Assembly (NCBI RefSeq): GCF_004886325.1
Contig: NZ_QXFN01000001.1
Coordinates: forward strand, 930,001-994,000
Length of the DNA: 64,000 bases
Source: Cellulomonas telluris
GTDB taxonomy: Bacteria > Actinomycetota > Actinomycetes > Actinomycetales > Cellulomonadaceae
Reading direction: 5' to 3'
The position numbers were made by a program, and so were the translations under genes. The notes beneath the pieces were generated by a model. The model ran no database searches and was not told the DNA's origin. It saw only the letters and a program-made list of their open reading frames with translations. Of the stretch, positions 43,056 to 52,083 are shown piece after piece; position 1 is the stretch's first letter; the number at the start of each line of letters is the position of its first letter.

Positions 43056-43149
43056 CTGCGACGGTGACGGAGCCGCGGTCGGGGAGGACCTGCGGCCCCG
43101 TCGCCGCCACACGACGACGGTCCGCTTGGTGTCACGAAGGAGTGACGAC

Positions 43150-44529
43150 ATGGGCATCCGACGACCCCTCCGCCCCCACGTCCCCGCACCGCCCGCCGCC
43201 CGACCCCCGGACCCCGGGGGCGGACTCACCCGGCGCCAGGTGCTGCTCGGCTCGCTCGCCGCCGCCGGCGGCGTCGCCACCCTCGGCTCGCTCGGCGGGT
43301 GCAGTCCCGCCGCGGTCGCCGCCGGCGGTGCCCGGCCGCTGTCCTACTGGCACCTGCTCAGCGGCGGCGACGGCATCGTCATGGCGAACCTCGTCGAGGA
43401 GGCCAACGCCATGGAGCACGGGTACGAGGCGACCCAGACCGTGCTGGCCTGGGGCGCCCCGTACTACACGAAGCTCGCGATGGCGAGCGTCGGCGGGCGC
43501 GCCCCCGACGTGGCCGTCATGCACGCCTCACGCGTCGCCGGGTACGCCCCGGGCGGGCTGCTCGACCCCTGGGACCTCGACCTCCTCGCCGACGTGGGCG
43601 TGCAGGAGGGGGACTTCCTCGAGCGCGTCTGGCAGAAGGGCACGCTCGACGGGAACGTGTACTCGATCGCCCTCGACTCGCACCCGTTCATCCTCATGTA
43701 CAACACGGACGTCGCCGCGCAGGCGGGTGCGCTCGGCCCGGACGGCCGCCTGGTGCCGATCGAGGACCCCGAGACGTTCCTCGAGGTCGCGCGGGCCATG
43801 CAGGGCGTGACGGGCGGCCACGGCATCGCGTACGGGTACCTCGGCGACGGCGCCCAGATGTGGCGGCTGTTCTACACCTTCTACAAGCAGCACGGCGCCG
43901 AGTTCGACCTGTCCGGGGACAAGGCGAAGGTGGACGTGGACGCCGCCGTGTCGTCGCTGGAGTACATCCAGCGGATGCTCGACGGGACGGTCGCCACGCC
44001 GAACGGCGACTACGGGACGGCCGTCTCGGAGTTCGCGTCCGCCGAGGCCGGCATGTTCCTCACCGGCGTGTGGGAGCTGCCGACCATGAAGGCGGCCGGG
44101 TTCGGGCTCGACGCGCAGCCGATCCCGACGCTGTTCGGTACGCCCGCCGCGTACGCCGACTCGCACGCGTTCACGCTGCCGCACCAGAACAACCCGGACC
44201 CGGAGCAGCGGCGGGCCACGTACGAGTTCGTCGCGGACCTGCTCAAGAACTCGCTGCCGTGGGCGGAGGCCGGGCACATCCCGGCGTTCCAGCCCGTGAT
44301 CGAGAGCGAGGACTACGCGCAGCTGACGCCGCAGGCGAACTACGCGCCGGCCGCGGAGATCCTCAACTACGACCCGGAGGCGTGGTTCACCGGGTCCGGG
44401 TCGGACTTCCAGAACTACTTCCTCGAGACCGTGCAGAACGTGTACCTGCAGGGTGCCGACCCGCGTGCGGGCTTCGAGGCCTTCGTCCGACGCATCGACG
44501 TCCAGCTCGCCAAGCCGAACCCGGTCTGA
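43150..44529 (+). CDS. Tat-type solute-binding lipoprotein of a sugar ABC importer
   Basis: 459 residues. The lead carries a twin-arginine signal (LTRRQVLLGSLAAAGG) and then a lipobox-like GGCS, so the protein is probably exported folded through Tat and lipid-anchored. The mature region (LSYWHLLSGGDGIVMANLVEE, APDVAVMHASRVAGYAPGGLL, GMFLTGVWELPTM) is a family 1 extracellular sugar-binding protein. GAAGGAG lies eight bases before the ATG at 43150; an in-frame upstream start would only lengthen the lead. Next to GH51, arabino-oligosaccharides are the likely ligand. Confidence 0.92.
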   Translation: MGIRRPLRPHVPAPPAARPPDPGGGLTRRQVLLGSLAAAGGVATLGSLGGCSPAAVAAGGARPLSYWHLLSGGDGIVMANLVEEANAMEHGYEATQTVLAWGAPYYTKLAMASVGGRAPDVAVMHASRVAGYAPGGLLDPWDLDLLADVGVQEGDFLERVWQKGTLDGNVYSIALDSHPFILMYNTDVAAQAGALGPDGRLVPIEDPETFLEVARAMQGVTGGHGIAYGYLGDGAQMWRLFYTFYKQHGAEFDLSGDKAKVDVDAAVSSLEYIQRMLDGTVATPNGDYGTAVSEFASAEAGMFLTGVWELPTMKAAGFGLDAQPIPTLFGTPAAYADSHAFTLPHQNNPDPEQRRATYEFVADLLKNSLPWAEAGHIPAFQPVIESEDYAQLTPQANYAPAAEILNYDPEAWFTGSGSDFQNYFLETVQNVYLQGADPRAGFEAFVRRIDVQLAKPNPV

Positions 44530-44558
44530 CCGGTCCGATCCGACAAGGGAGTCCGATC

Positions 44559-45509
44559 GTGTCCTCCGCAACACTCGGCGCCCGGACCGGCCGTGCCCGC
44601 GCGGGCACCGCCGCACCGGAGCGCACCGTCACCAGCGCGCAGCGCTCGCGCGACACCCGCATCGGGTGGGCGTTCGTCGCACCGTTCCTGGTCGTCTTCG
44701 TCATGTTCCTGCTGTGGCCGCTGCTGCACGGCTTCTGGCTCAGCTTCACCGGCGAGAGCATCACCGGCGCCGGTGGGGACTTCCTCGGCTTCGCCAACTA
44801 CGCCGAGGCGCTGTCCGACCCGATCATGTGGCGCTCGATGCTCAACACCGTGTGGTTCACGGTGCTGTCGACGATCCCGCTGGTGCTCGTCGGGCTCGTC
44901 ATGGCGCTGCTGGTCTTCCAGGGGCTGCCCGGGCAGTGGCTGTGGCGGCTGTCGTTCTTCATGCCGTTCCTGCTGGCGTCCACCGTCGCCGCGCAGTTCT
45001 GGATCTGGATGTACAACCCGCAGCTCGGGCTCGTGAACGCGATGCTCGGCGTCGTCGGCATCGAGGGCCAGGCGTGGTTGCAGGACCCGCAGTGGGCCAT
45101 GCTCGCCGTCGTCGTGGAGACGCTGTGGTGGACCGTCGGGTTCAACTTCCTGCTCTACCTGACGGCCCTGCAGAACATCCCCGAGCAGCAGTACGAGGCG
45201 TCCGCGCTCGACGGCGCGGGCCGGTGGCGCCAGCTCTGGTCCATCACGCTGCCGCAGCTCGGCCCCACCACCGTGCTCATCGTGCTGCTGCAGATCCTGG
45301 CCTCGCTCAAGGTCTTCGACCAGATCTACATCATGACGCAGGGCGGTCCCGGCGGGACCACGCGCCCGGTCGTCCAGTACATCTTCGAGTCCGGATTCAC
45401 GGGCTACCGGTTCGGCTACGCGTCGGCGATCGCGTACGTGTTCTTCGCGGTCATCATCATCATCTCCGTCGCGCAGCTGCGGTTCACGTCGCGGAGGAAC
45501 GCCGCATGA
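44559..45509 (+). CDS. ABC sugar transporter permease (MalF/UgpA type)
   Basis: 316 residues with a 35-residue basic lead and six membrane helices (first at GWAFVAPFLVVFVMFLLWPLL). The EAA loop is YEASALDGAGRWRQLW followed by ITLPQLGPTTV, and FDQIYIMTQGGPGGTT is the typical periplasmic signature of MalF-like permeases. AAGGGAG precedes the GTG by nine bases. It overlaps the next permease by ATGA. Confidence 0.94.
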   Translation: MSSATLGARTGRARAGTAAPERTVTSAQRSRDTRIGWAFVAPFLVVFVMFLLWPLLHGFWLSFTGESITGAGGDFLGFANYAEALSDPIMWRSMLNTVWFTVLSTIPLVLVGLVMALLVFQGLPGQWLWRLSFFMPFLLASTVAAQFWIWMYNPQLGLVNAMLGVVGIEGQAWLQDPQWAMLAVVVETLWWTVGFNFLLYLTALQNIPEQQYEASALDGAGRWRQLWSITLPQLGPTTVLIVLLQILASLKVFDQIYIMTQGGPGGTTRPVVQYIFESGFTGYRFGYASAIAYVFFAVIIIISVAQLRFTSRRNAA

Positions 45510-46438
45510 CCACCACCGTCGCACCCCAGCCCAACGCGGCCTACCGTCCGGGTCCGCGTCCCCGCATCCCCGGCCGCTTCACGCGCGGCGCCAACCTGCG
45601 CGTCGGGGAGCGGTTCGCCAGCCCCGGCCGCATCGTCGCGATCCTCGCGCTCGTCGTCATGGCCGTCACGTGGCTCCTGCCGTTCCTGTGGGCCGTGATC
45701 ACGTCGTTCAAGTCGGAGGCCACGGCGGCCGCCACCCCCGTGACGCTGCTCCCCGAGGACGGGTTCACCACCGACGCGTACGCCAACGTGCTGCGCGAGG
45801 GGAACGTCCCGCTGTGGACGTGGAACAGCCTGCTCACCGCGACGGCCATCACGGTCGTGACGCTGGCGGTCTCGGCGCTCGCCGCGTACGCGCTGGCGCG
45901 CATCGACTTCACCGGCCGCAAGTGGCTGTTCTACCTGATCATCGCGTCGATCATCGTGCCGCCGCCGGTGCTGATCGTCCCGCTGTTCTACGAGATGCTC
46001 GCGCTGAACCTGGTCGACACGTACTGGGCGATCATCCTGCCGCAGCTCGTGCACCCGGCCATGGTGTTCATCCTGAAGAAGTTCTTCGAGCAGGTCCCCG
46101 TCGAGCTCGAGGACGCCGCGCGCATCGACGGCGCCAGCCGGCTGCGCGTCTTCTGGAGCATCGTGCTGCCGCTGTCGCGGCCGATCCTCGCGGCCGTCGC
46201 GATCTTCGTGTTCATCGGGGCGTGGAACAACTTCCTGTGGCCGTTCATCATCACGTCCGACGCGTCCCTCATGACGCTGCCCGTCGGCCTGCAGACCGTG
46301 AAGAGCGCCTACGGCCTGCAGTACGCGCAGACGATGGCGTCGGCCGTGCTGGCCGCACTCCCGCTGGTCATCGTCTTCCTGTTCTTCCAGCGGCAGATCA
46401 TCCGCGGGTTCTCCACGACCGGCTTCGGCGGTCAGTGA
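45506..46438 (+). CDS. ABC sugar transporter permease (MalG/UgpE type)
   Basis: 310 residues, partner of the upstream permease, with six helices and the EAA loop EDAARIDGASRLRVFW followed by VLPLSRPILAA. Segments WLLPFLWAVITSFKSEA and GAWNNFLWPFII are conserved in MalG-like proteins. As in the first sugar locus, no ATPase is encoded nearby. A hairpin at 46490-46520 separates it from GH51. Confidence 0.94.
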   Translation: MTTTVAPQPNAAYRPGPRPRIPGRFTRGANLRVGERFASPGRIVAILALVVMAVTWLLPFLWAVITSFKSEATAAATPVTLLPEDGFTTDAYANVLREGNVPLWTWNSLLTATAITVVTLAVSALAAYALARIDFTGRKWLFYLIIASIIVPPPVLIVPLFYEMLALNLVDTYWAIILPQLVHPAMVFILKKFFEQVPVELEDAARIDGASRLRVFWSIVLPLSRPILAAVAIFVFIGAWNNFLWPFIITSDASLMTLPVGLQTVKSAYGLQYAQTMASAVLAALPLVIVFLFFQRQIIRGFSTTGFGGQ

Positions 46439-46489
46439 CCCGTCCCCGTGCCGGCCGCGGCCGGCGCTGACCGCACCACCGTCGTCGTC

Positions 46490-46520
46490 GTCCCGGGGCC
46501 CCGGACCGGTGCCCCGGGAC
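46490..46520 (+). other. stem-loop between permease and GH51 genes
   Basis: GTCCCGGGG (46490-46498) pairs with CCCCGGGAC (46512-46520) around a 13-base loop. It sits in the 112-base gap of an otherwise tight operon and may partly terminate or separate expression of GH51. Confidence 0.55.
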
Positions 46521-46550
46521 GCGACGGCCCGTCCCACCCCGAGGAGTCCC

Positions 46551-48092
46551 ATGACCCGCGCACGTCTCACCCTCGACCGCGACTTCACGGCCGGACCCGT
46601 GCCGCACCGTCTGTTCGGCTCGTTCGTCGAGCACATGGGCCGGTGCGTGTACACCGGCATCTACGAACCCGGTCACCCGGCGGCCGACGAGCAGGGGTTC
46701 CGCACGGACGTGCTCGAGCTGGTCCGCGAGCTCGGCGCCACGGTGGTGCGGTACCCGGGCGGCAACTTCGTCTCCGGCTACCGCTGGGAGGACGGCGTGG
46801 GGCCGCGCGAGGAGCGTCCCGTGCGGCTGGACGGCGCGTGGCACACCGTCGAGACCAACCAGTTCGGGCTGCACGAGTTCGTCGACTGGGCGCGCGTGGC
46901 CGGCGTCGAGATCATGGAGGCGGTCAACCTCGGCACGCGCGGCGTGGAGGAGGCGCGTGCGCTCGTCGAGTACGCGAACCACCCCGGCGGCACCGCGTGG
47001 TCCGACCTGCGGCGCAAGAACGGGCACGCGGAGCCGTTCGACATCCGCCTGTGGTGCCTGGGCAACGAGATGGACGGCCCGTGGCAGATGGGCCAGAAGA
47101 CCGCCGAGGAGTACGGACGCATCGCGACGGAGGCGGCCAAGGCGATGCGCCTGGTCGACCCGACGATCGAGCTGGTCGCGTGCGGGTCGTCGAACTCCGG
47201 CATGCCGACCTTCGGGTCGTGGGAGCAGACCGTCCTGCGGCACGCGTACGAGCACGTCGACTACATCTCGGCGCACGCCTACTACCAGGAGGTCGAGGGC
47301 GACCACGGGTCGTTCCTGGCCAGCGCGGTCGACATGGACTACTTCATCGAGTCGGTCGTCTCCACCGCGGACGCCGTGCGCGCCGCGGGCAAGCACAAGA
47401 AGCACATCAACCTCTCGTTCGACGAGTGGAACGTCTGGTACCAGACCGGCAAGGAGACGCCCGACCAGCCGCACGTGATCGAGCGCGAGGCGGTCTGGCG
47501 CGAGCACCCGCGGATCATCGAGGACGAGTACGGGGTCACCGACGCCGTCGTCGTGGGGACGCTGCTCAACTCGCTCCTGCGGCACGGGGACCGCGTGAAG
47601 GTCGCCAACCAGGCGCAGCTCGTCAACGTCATCGCCCCGATCCGCTCCGAGGAGGGCGGGCCCGCGTGGCGGCAGACGATCTTCTGGCCGTTCGCGCGGA
47701 CCGCCGCCCTCGCGAAGGGCGAGATCCTGCGGCCCGTCGTGGCCTCCGACCGGTACGCCACGGAGCGCTTCGGGGACGTGGACCTCGTCGACGTCTCCGC
47801 GACGTGGGACGAGGAGAACGGGCGCGTCGCGCTCTTCCTGGCCAACCGCGACCTCGACGAGGCGGCGGACGTGGCGGCGACGCTGCGCGGCTGGCGCCTC
47901 GGCCGCGTGCTGGCCGCCGAGGTGCTCGACGTCCCGGAGGGCGGCGACCGCTACACCGCGAACACGCAGGAGAACCCGGACGCCGTGGGCCTGCGTCCCC
48001 TCGGCGACGTCACGGTCGACGGCGAGCAGGTCGCGCTGCGCCTGCCGCCGCTGTCGTGGGCGGTCGTGCAGCTGGAGGCGACGGCGGCCTGA
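46551..48092 (+). CDS. GH51 alpha-L-arabinofuranosidase
   Basis: 513 residues. The core shows FGSFVEHMGRCVYTGIYEPG, VVRYPGGNFVSGYRWEDGVGP, the acid/base Glu173 in WCLGNEMDGPWQMG and the nucleophile Glu292 in NLSFDEWNVWY, all signature segments of GH51. A C-terminal beta-sandwich follows from about residue 390. It removes arabinofuranose side groups from arabinoxylan or arabinan oligomers. It has no signal peptide and lies directly behind the importer, so it acts after uptake. GAGGAG precedes the ATG by four bases. Confidence 0.96.
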   Translation: MTRARLTLDRDFTAGPVPHRLFGSFVEHMGRCVYTGIYEPGHPAADEQGFRTDVLELVRELGATVVRYPGGNFVSGYRWEDGVGPREERPVRLDGAWHTVETNQFGLHEFVDWARVAGVEIMEAVNLGTRGVEEARALVEYANHPGGTAWSDLRRKNGHAEPFDIRLWCLGNEMDGPWQMGQKTAEEYGRIATEAAKAMRLVDPTIELVACGSSNSGMPTFGSWEQTVLRHAYEHVDYISAHAYYQEVEGDHGSFLASAVDMDYFIESVVSTADAVRAAGKHKKHINLSFDEWNVWYQTGKETPDQPHVIEREAVWREHPRIIEDEYGVTDAVVVGTLLNSLLRHGDRVKVANQAQLVNVIAPIRSEEGGPAWRQTIFWPFARTAALAKGEILRPVVASDRYATERFGDVDLVDVSATWDEENGRVALFLANRDLDEAADVAATLRGWRLGRVLAAEVLDVPEGGDRYTANTQENPDAVGLRPLGDVTVDGEQVALRLPPLSWAVVQLEATAA

Positions 48093-48187
48093 CGCCCCCC
48101 GGCAGCCGGGGCGGGTGCCGGCGTGCGGCCGGCCCGACGGCCACCGCGCACCGGCACCCGTCGGCGCGCCCGGGGGATGATGCGCGG

Positions 48188-49072
48188 ATGTGCGACGGAC
48201 GGCCCGAGGGCGAGCGGGCGGGGGACGTGCCGGTGGGACACGTGCTGCCGGGTGAGGCGCCGGTGGACCAGGTCCCGGCCGGGGACGTGCCGGTGGACGT
48301 GCCGGTGGGGGACGTGCCGGGCGGAGGCGCCGGGGTGCGGGACGTGCCGGGCGGAGGCGCCGGGGTGCGGGACCGGCGCGCGGGCGGGGCTCCGGGCGGC
48401 CGGTCGCCGGAGGAGGCGCGCGAGGTCGGCGTCGGCCCGTGGCCCGGCGGCCCCGACGCCTGGCCACGGCTCGCCGGACCGGGCTCACCCCTGGACCCGC
48501 GCTACGACCCCGAGCTGCTCGCGCACGGGGACCGGCGCAACGTCGTGGACAGGTACCGCTACTGGACGGTGGAGGCGGTCGTGGCCGACCTCGACACGCG
48601 CCGGCACCCGTTCCACGTCGCGATCGAGAACTGGGCCCACGACCTCAACATCGGGTCGGTCGTGCGGACCGCGAACGCGTTCAACGCGGCGGGGGTGCAC
48701 GTCGTCGGCCGCCGCCGCTGGAACCGTCGCGGTGCCATGGTCACGGACCGCTACCTGCACGTGCACCACCACCCCGACGCCGCGGCTCTGGTCGCGTGGG
48801 CGGCCGGGGCGGGACCGGACGGCGGCCGGCTGCCCGTCGTCGGCCTCGACAACGTGCCGGGATCGGTGCCGATCGAGGGGTACCGGCTGCCGCGCGCGTG
48901 CGTCCTGCTGCTGGGCCAGGAGTCCACGGGCCTGACCCCCGAGGCGCAGGCCGCCTGCGACGTCGTCCTGCACATCACCCAGCACGGCAGCACCCGCTCC
49001 CTCAACGCGGGTGCCGCGGCGGCCATCGCGATGCACACCTGGGCCCTCACCCACGCCACCCCCACCCCCTGA
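48188..49072 (+). CDS. SpoU/TrmH-family RNA 2'-O-methyltransferase with repetitive N-terminus
   Basis: 294 residues from the ATG at 48188 (GGGGGA upstream); the true start is uncertain because the first 80 residues are low-complexity VPVGD/VPGGGAGVRD repeats with several possible GTG starts. The SPOUT domain is clear: HVAIENWAHDLNIGSVVRTANAF, RGAMVTDRYLHV, LLLGQESTGLTPEA and HGSTRSLNAGAAAAIAMH (knot and SAM site). It should methylate a ribose in tRNA or rRNA; the target is unknown. The C-rich tract that follows starts within its last codons. Confidence 0.87.
   Translation: MCDGRPEGERAGDVPVGHVLPGEAPVDQVPAGDVPVDVPVGDVPGGGAGVRDVPGGGAGVRDRRAGGAPGGRSPEEAREVGVGPWPGGPDAWPRLAGPGSPLDPRYDPELLAHGDRRNVVDRYRYWTVEAVVADLDTRRHPFHVAIENWAHDLNIGSVVRTANAFNAAGVHVVGRRRWNRRGAMVTDRYLHVHHHPDAAALVAWAAGAGPDGGRLPVVGLDNVPGSVPIEGYRLPRACVLLLGQESTGLTPEAQAACDVVLHITQHGSTRSLNAGAAAAIAMHTWALTHATPTP
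48311..48370 (+). repeat. two exact tandem copies of a 30-base coding unit
   Basis: Positions 48311-48340 are repeated without change at 48341-48370. Each copy encodes the ten residues DVPGGGAGVR in the N-terminal lead of the SpoU methyltransferase. Related GACGTGCCGGTGG pieces occur just upstream. This looks like recent slippage kept in frame. Confidence 0.85.
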
Positions 49073-49164
49073 CCCCCGCCCACCCCACCCCACCCCACCC
49101 CCACCCGCCGAGCGCAACCTGCTGCACCCTGAAGCCGCCGCACACGAGCGCCAAGTTGCGTTCG
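49057..49164. repeat. left boundary element: C-tract plus imperfect hairpin
   Basis: A run of CACCC/CCCC blocks (49057-49106) is followed by a hairpin whose ends are CGAGCGCAACCT (49110-49121) and AAGTTGCGTTCG (49153-49164), 10 of 12 pairs. The same pair of elements, in inverted order, occurs at 50264-50391 on the far side of the next gene. It may also end the upstream methyltransferase mRNA. Confidence 0.65.
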
Positions 49165-49299
49165 TGGACCCGATCCGGCCGGTTTAGCGGGTCGGAGGTC
49201 AGAGGGGCGAGCCGTCCTCAGGGCCGCGGCGTGCCGCGACGTCCACAGGGGGCGGAGGGCTGCCCCGCGGACGGGACGTGAGGAGGGTGACCTGGTCCC

Positions 49300-50235
49300 G
49301 TGGCGCCCGCTCCCTCGCTCCCGCCGGACCTGCGCGCGCTCGCCCGCGCACAGGCTGACCTCGTCTCGACCGCGCAGTGCGACGCTGCCGGTGTCGGCAG
49401 GGGCCGGCGCGGGCGCCTCGTGAGCGACGGGCTCTGGCAGCGCGTGGTCAGGGGGGTCTACGACGTCCGTCCCGAGGGGTCCCGCGCCCCGCACGAGCTC
49501 AGGCGACGGGCCGCGTGGACCGGCCTGCTGGCGTACGGTCCCGGAGCGGTCGCCGTGGGTGCCTGCGCGCTCGCCCTGCACGACGTGGCCGGCCTGCCCT
49601 CGGGCACGGCGCCCGAGGTGGCGCTCCCCGGCGGCCGGTACGCGCCCGGCCGGGACGGTGTCCGCGTGCGGCGGTTCGACGTCGTCGGCGTCCGCGTCGG
49701 CGGTGCGCTCGCGGCGCCCCTGCCGGTCGCCCTCGTCCAGGCGCTGCCCGAGCTGCCGCGGGACCACGCGGTCGCGGTGCTCGACGACGTGCTGCGCCGT
49801 CGACGCCTGACCGTGGCGGAGCTGCGGGCGGTACGAGCGGCCGTCGTCGGGCGGCGAGGTGCCGCGCGGACGCGTGGGTGGTGGGACCTCGTGGACCCGC
49901 GCGCGGAGTCGCCGCTGGAGACGTTCGCCCGGCTGCAGTGCGTCGACGGGGGCGTGCCGCCGGACGAGCTGCAGCACGTCGTCCGGGGGCGGGACGGGGC
50001 CCTCGTCGCGCGCTGCGACCTGGGCTGGCGACGCCGTGACGGGAGCTGGGTGCTGGGCGAGGTGGACGGGCGCGAGTTCCACGACGTCCCGGCCGCGCTG
50101 CTGCACGACCGGCGGCGGCAGAACGCGCTCGCCGTGCTCGGCCACACGGTGCTCCGGTTCACCGCGGCCGACGTCGCGCGGCGCCGCGTCGCCCCGGTCG
50201 TCCGCGCCGCCCTGACGGCCTCGACGCGCCCCTGA
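49300..50235 (+). CDS. AbiEi-like winged-helix protein with a DUF559/Vsr-like nuclease fold
   Basis: 311 residues. The N-terminal 60 residues (LARAQADLVSTAQCDAAGVG, then VSDGLWQRVVRGVYDV) match the AbiEi_4-type winged-helix start. The C-terminal third has the PD-(D/E)XK pattern of DUF559/Vsr-like proteins: Glu in ESPLE near residue 203, Asp in CDLGW near 243 and Glu in LGEVDGREFH near 254, then DRRRQNALAVLGHTVLRF. Such proteins are numerous and usually solitary in Actinobacteria; their function is not established. No AbiEii toxin gene is adjacent. AGGAGG lies 13 bases before the GTG, which is longer than usual. The gene sits between inverted hairpin/tract elements. Confidence 0.82.
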   Translation: MAPAPSLPPDLRALARAQADLVSTAQCDAAGVGRGRRGRLVSDGLWQRVVRGVYDVRPEGSRAPHELRRRAAWTGLLAYGPGAVAVGACALALHDVAGLPSGTAPEVALPGGRYAPGRDGVRVRRFDVVGVRVGGALAAPLPVALVQALPELPRDHAVAVLDDVLRRRRLTVAELRAVRAAVVGRRGAARTRGWWDLVDPRAESPLETFARLQCVDGGVPPDELQHVVRGRDGALVARCDLGWRRRDGSWVLGEVDGREFHDVPAALLHDRRRQNALAVLGHTVLRFTAADVARRRVAPVVRAALTASTRP

Positions 50236-50263
50236 CGCCCCCCGCCCGGCGGCCCCGCGCTCA

Positions 50264-50319
50264 CGAGCGCAACCTCGTGCACGCGCGAGGGGCCGCAGGC
50301 GTGCACCAGGTTGCGCTCG
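50264..50319. repeat. right boundary hairpin, 21-bp stem
   Basis: Arms 50264-50284 and 50299-50319 pair at 20 of 21 positions around a 14-base loop. The ends (CGAGCGCAACCT and AGGTTGCGCTCG) match the hairpin at 49110-49164. It begins 28 bases after the nuclease-like gene and can act as its terminator. Confidence 0.8.
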
Positions 50320-50324
50320 CGAGC

Positions 50325-50391
50325 CGGGGGGTGGGGGTGGGGCGGGTGGGGGTGAGGCGGGTGGGGGTGGGGGTGGGGTGGGGTGGCGGCG
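50325..50391 (+). repeat. G-tract with many GGGG runs upstream of fba
   Basis: About ten runs of three to six G separated by single T, C or TGA lie 78-144 bases ahead of the fba start. On the plus strand, the sense of fba, it can form several G-quadruplexes. Its complement resembles the C-tract at 49057-49106. Confidence 0.7.
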
Positions 50392-50468
50392 GACGTCCCG
50401 GCGGGCGGTTCCGTGGGGGTGGCAGACTGCGGTCGTACCGCATCCGTCTACGTGCAGGAGATGCCGCG

Positions 50469-51491
<1,023 letters not shown>

Positions 51492-51506
51492 CCCCCGGCA
51501 CCACGC

Positions 51507-51544
51507 ACGACGGCCCCGGACCTCGCGAGGTCCGGGGCCGTCGT
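51507..51544 (+). terminator. 19-bp perfect palindromic terminator after fba
   Basis: ACGACGGCCCCGGACCTCG (51507-51525) is followed directly by its exact complement (51526-51544). It lies 15 bases after the fba stop and before the convergent STAS gene, so it can end both transcripts. Confidence 0.85.
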
Positions 51545-51574
51545 CGTCCCACCGCAGTGACCGGCGGGTTCGTC

Positions 51575-51997
51575 TCAGGGAGTGGTCGAGTCCACGGGCT
51601 CGAACGGCTCCGCCGTGTCGTCGTCGTCCACCACGTCGAGCAGCTCGCCGATGCGGGTCACCTCGAGGAGGAACCGCACCGTCGGCGGCACCCGCAGCAG
51701 GCGCACGCGGTGCTCGCTGCGGATCGACAGGCGGGCCAGGAACGCGACACCCGACGAGTCCATGAACGTCACGTGGTGCGCGTCGACCTCGATCGGCAGA
51801 CCGCGCTGCTCGGCCTCGGCCGTCGCCTCCTGGAGCTCGGGGCCCAGGTCCGCGTCGACCTCGCCCGACAGGACGATCCGCGTACGGTCCGTGCCGACGA
51901 TGACGTGCACGGCCCCGGGCTCACCGGCAGCCGGTCCCCCGCCCGGCTCCGTGGTGTGCGTGGGCTCGCCCTGGTCGGGGCTGTTACCGTCTCGCAC
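51575..51997 (-). CDS. STAS-domain anti-sigma factor antagonist
   Basis: 140 residues. A flexible acidic/Pro lead of about 30 residues precedes one STAS domain (TRIVLSGEVDADLGPELQEA, then VTFMDSSGVAFLARL). The Ser-Ser in MDSSG is the conserved phosphorylation site of SpoIIAA/RsbV-type antagonists. Unphosphorylated antagonist releases a sigma factor from its anti-sigma kinase. The GTG start follows AAGGAG by five bases. It is divergent from a SpoIIE-type phosphatase that is likely to act on it. Confidence 0.93.
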   Translation of the reverse strand: MRDGNSPDQGEPTHTTEPGGGPAAGEPGAVHVIVGTDRTRIVLSGEVDADLGPELQEATAEAEQRGLPIEVDAHHVTFMDSSGVAFLARLSIRSEHRVRLLRVPPTVRFLLEVTRIGELLDVVDDDDTAEPFEPVDSTTP

Positions 51998-52083
51998 GAT
52001 GCTCCTTCCGGCGCAGGGGGAGGGGCTCGCCGTGTGGTCGAGTTTGTCCTTCCGCTCGGCACGCTAGACGATCGGAGGTGGTG

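Noticed and set aside
46448-48187. A much longer N-terminus for the SpoU methyltransferase frame
   Set aside because: It would overlap the whole GH51 gene in another frame; the credible starts lie at or after 48188.
49300-50235. An AbiE toxin-antitoxin pair
   Set aside because: No AbiEii nucleotidyltransferase gene is adjacent, and the C-terminus is nuclease-like rather than an antitoxin domain.
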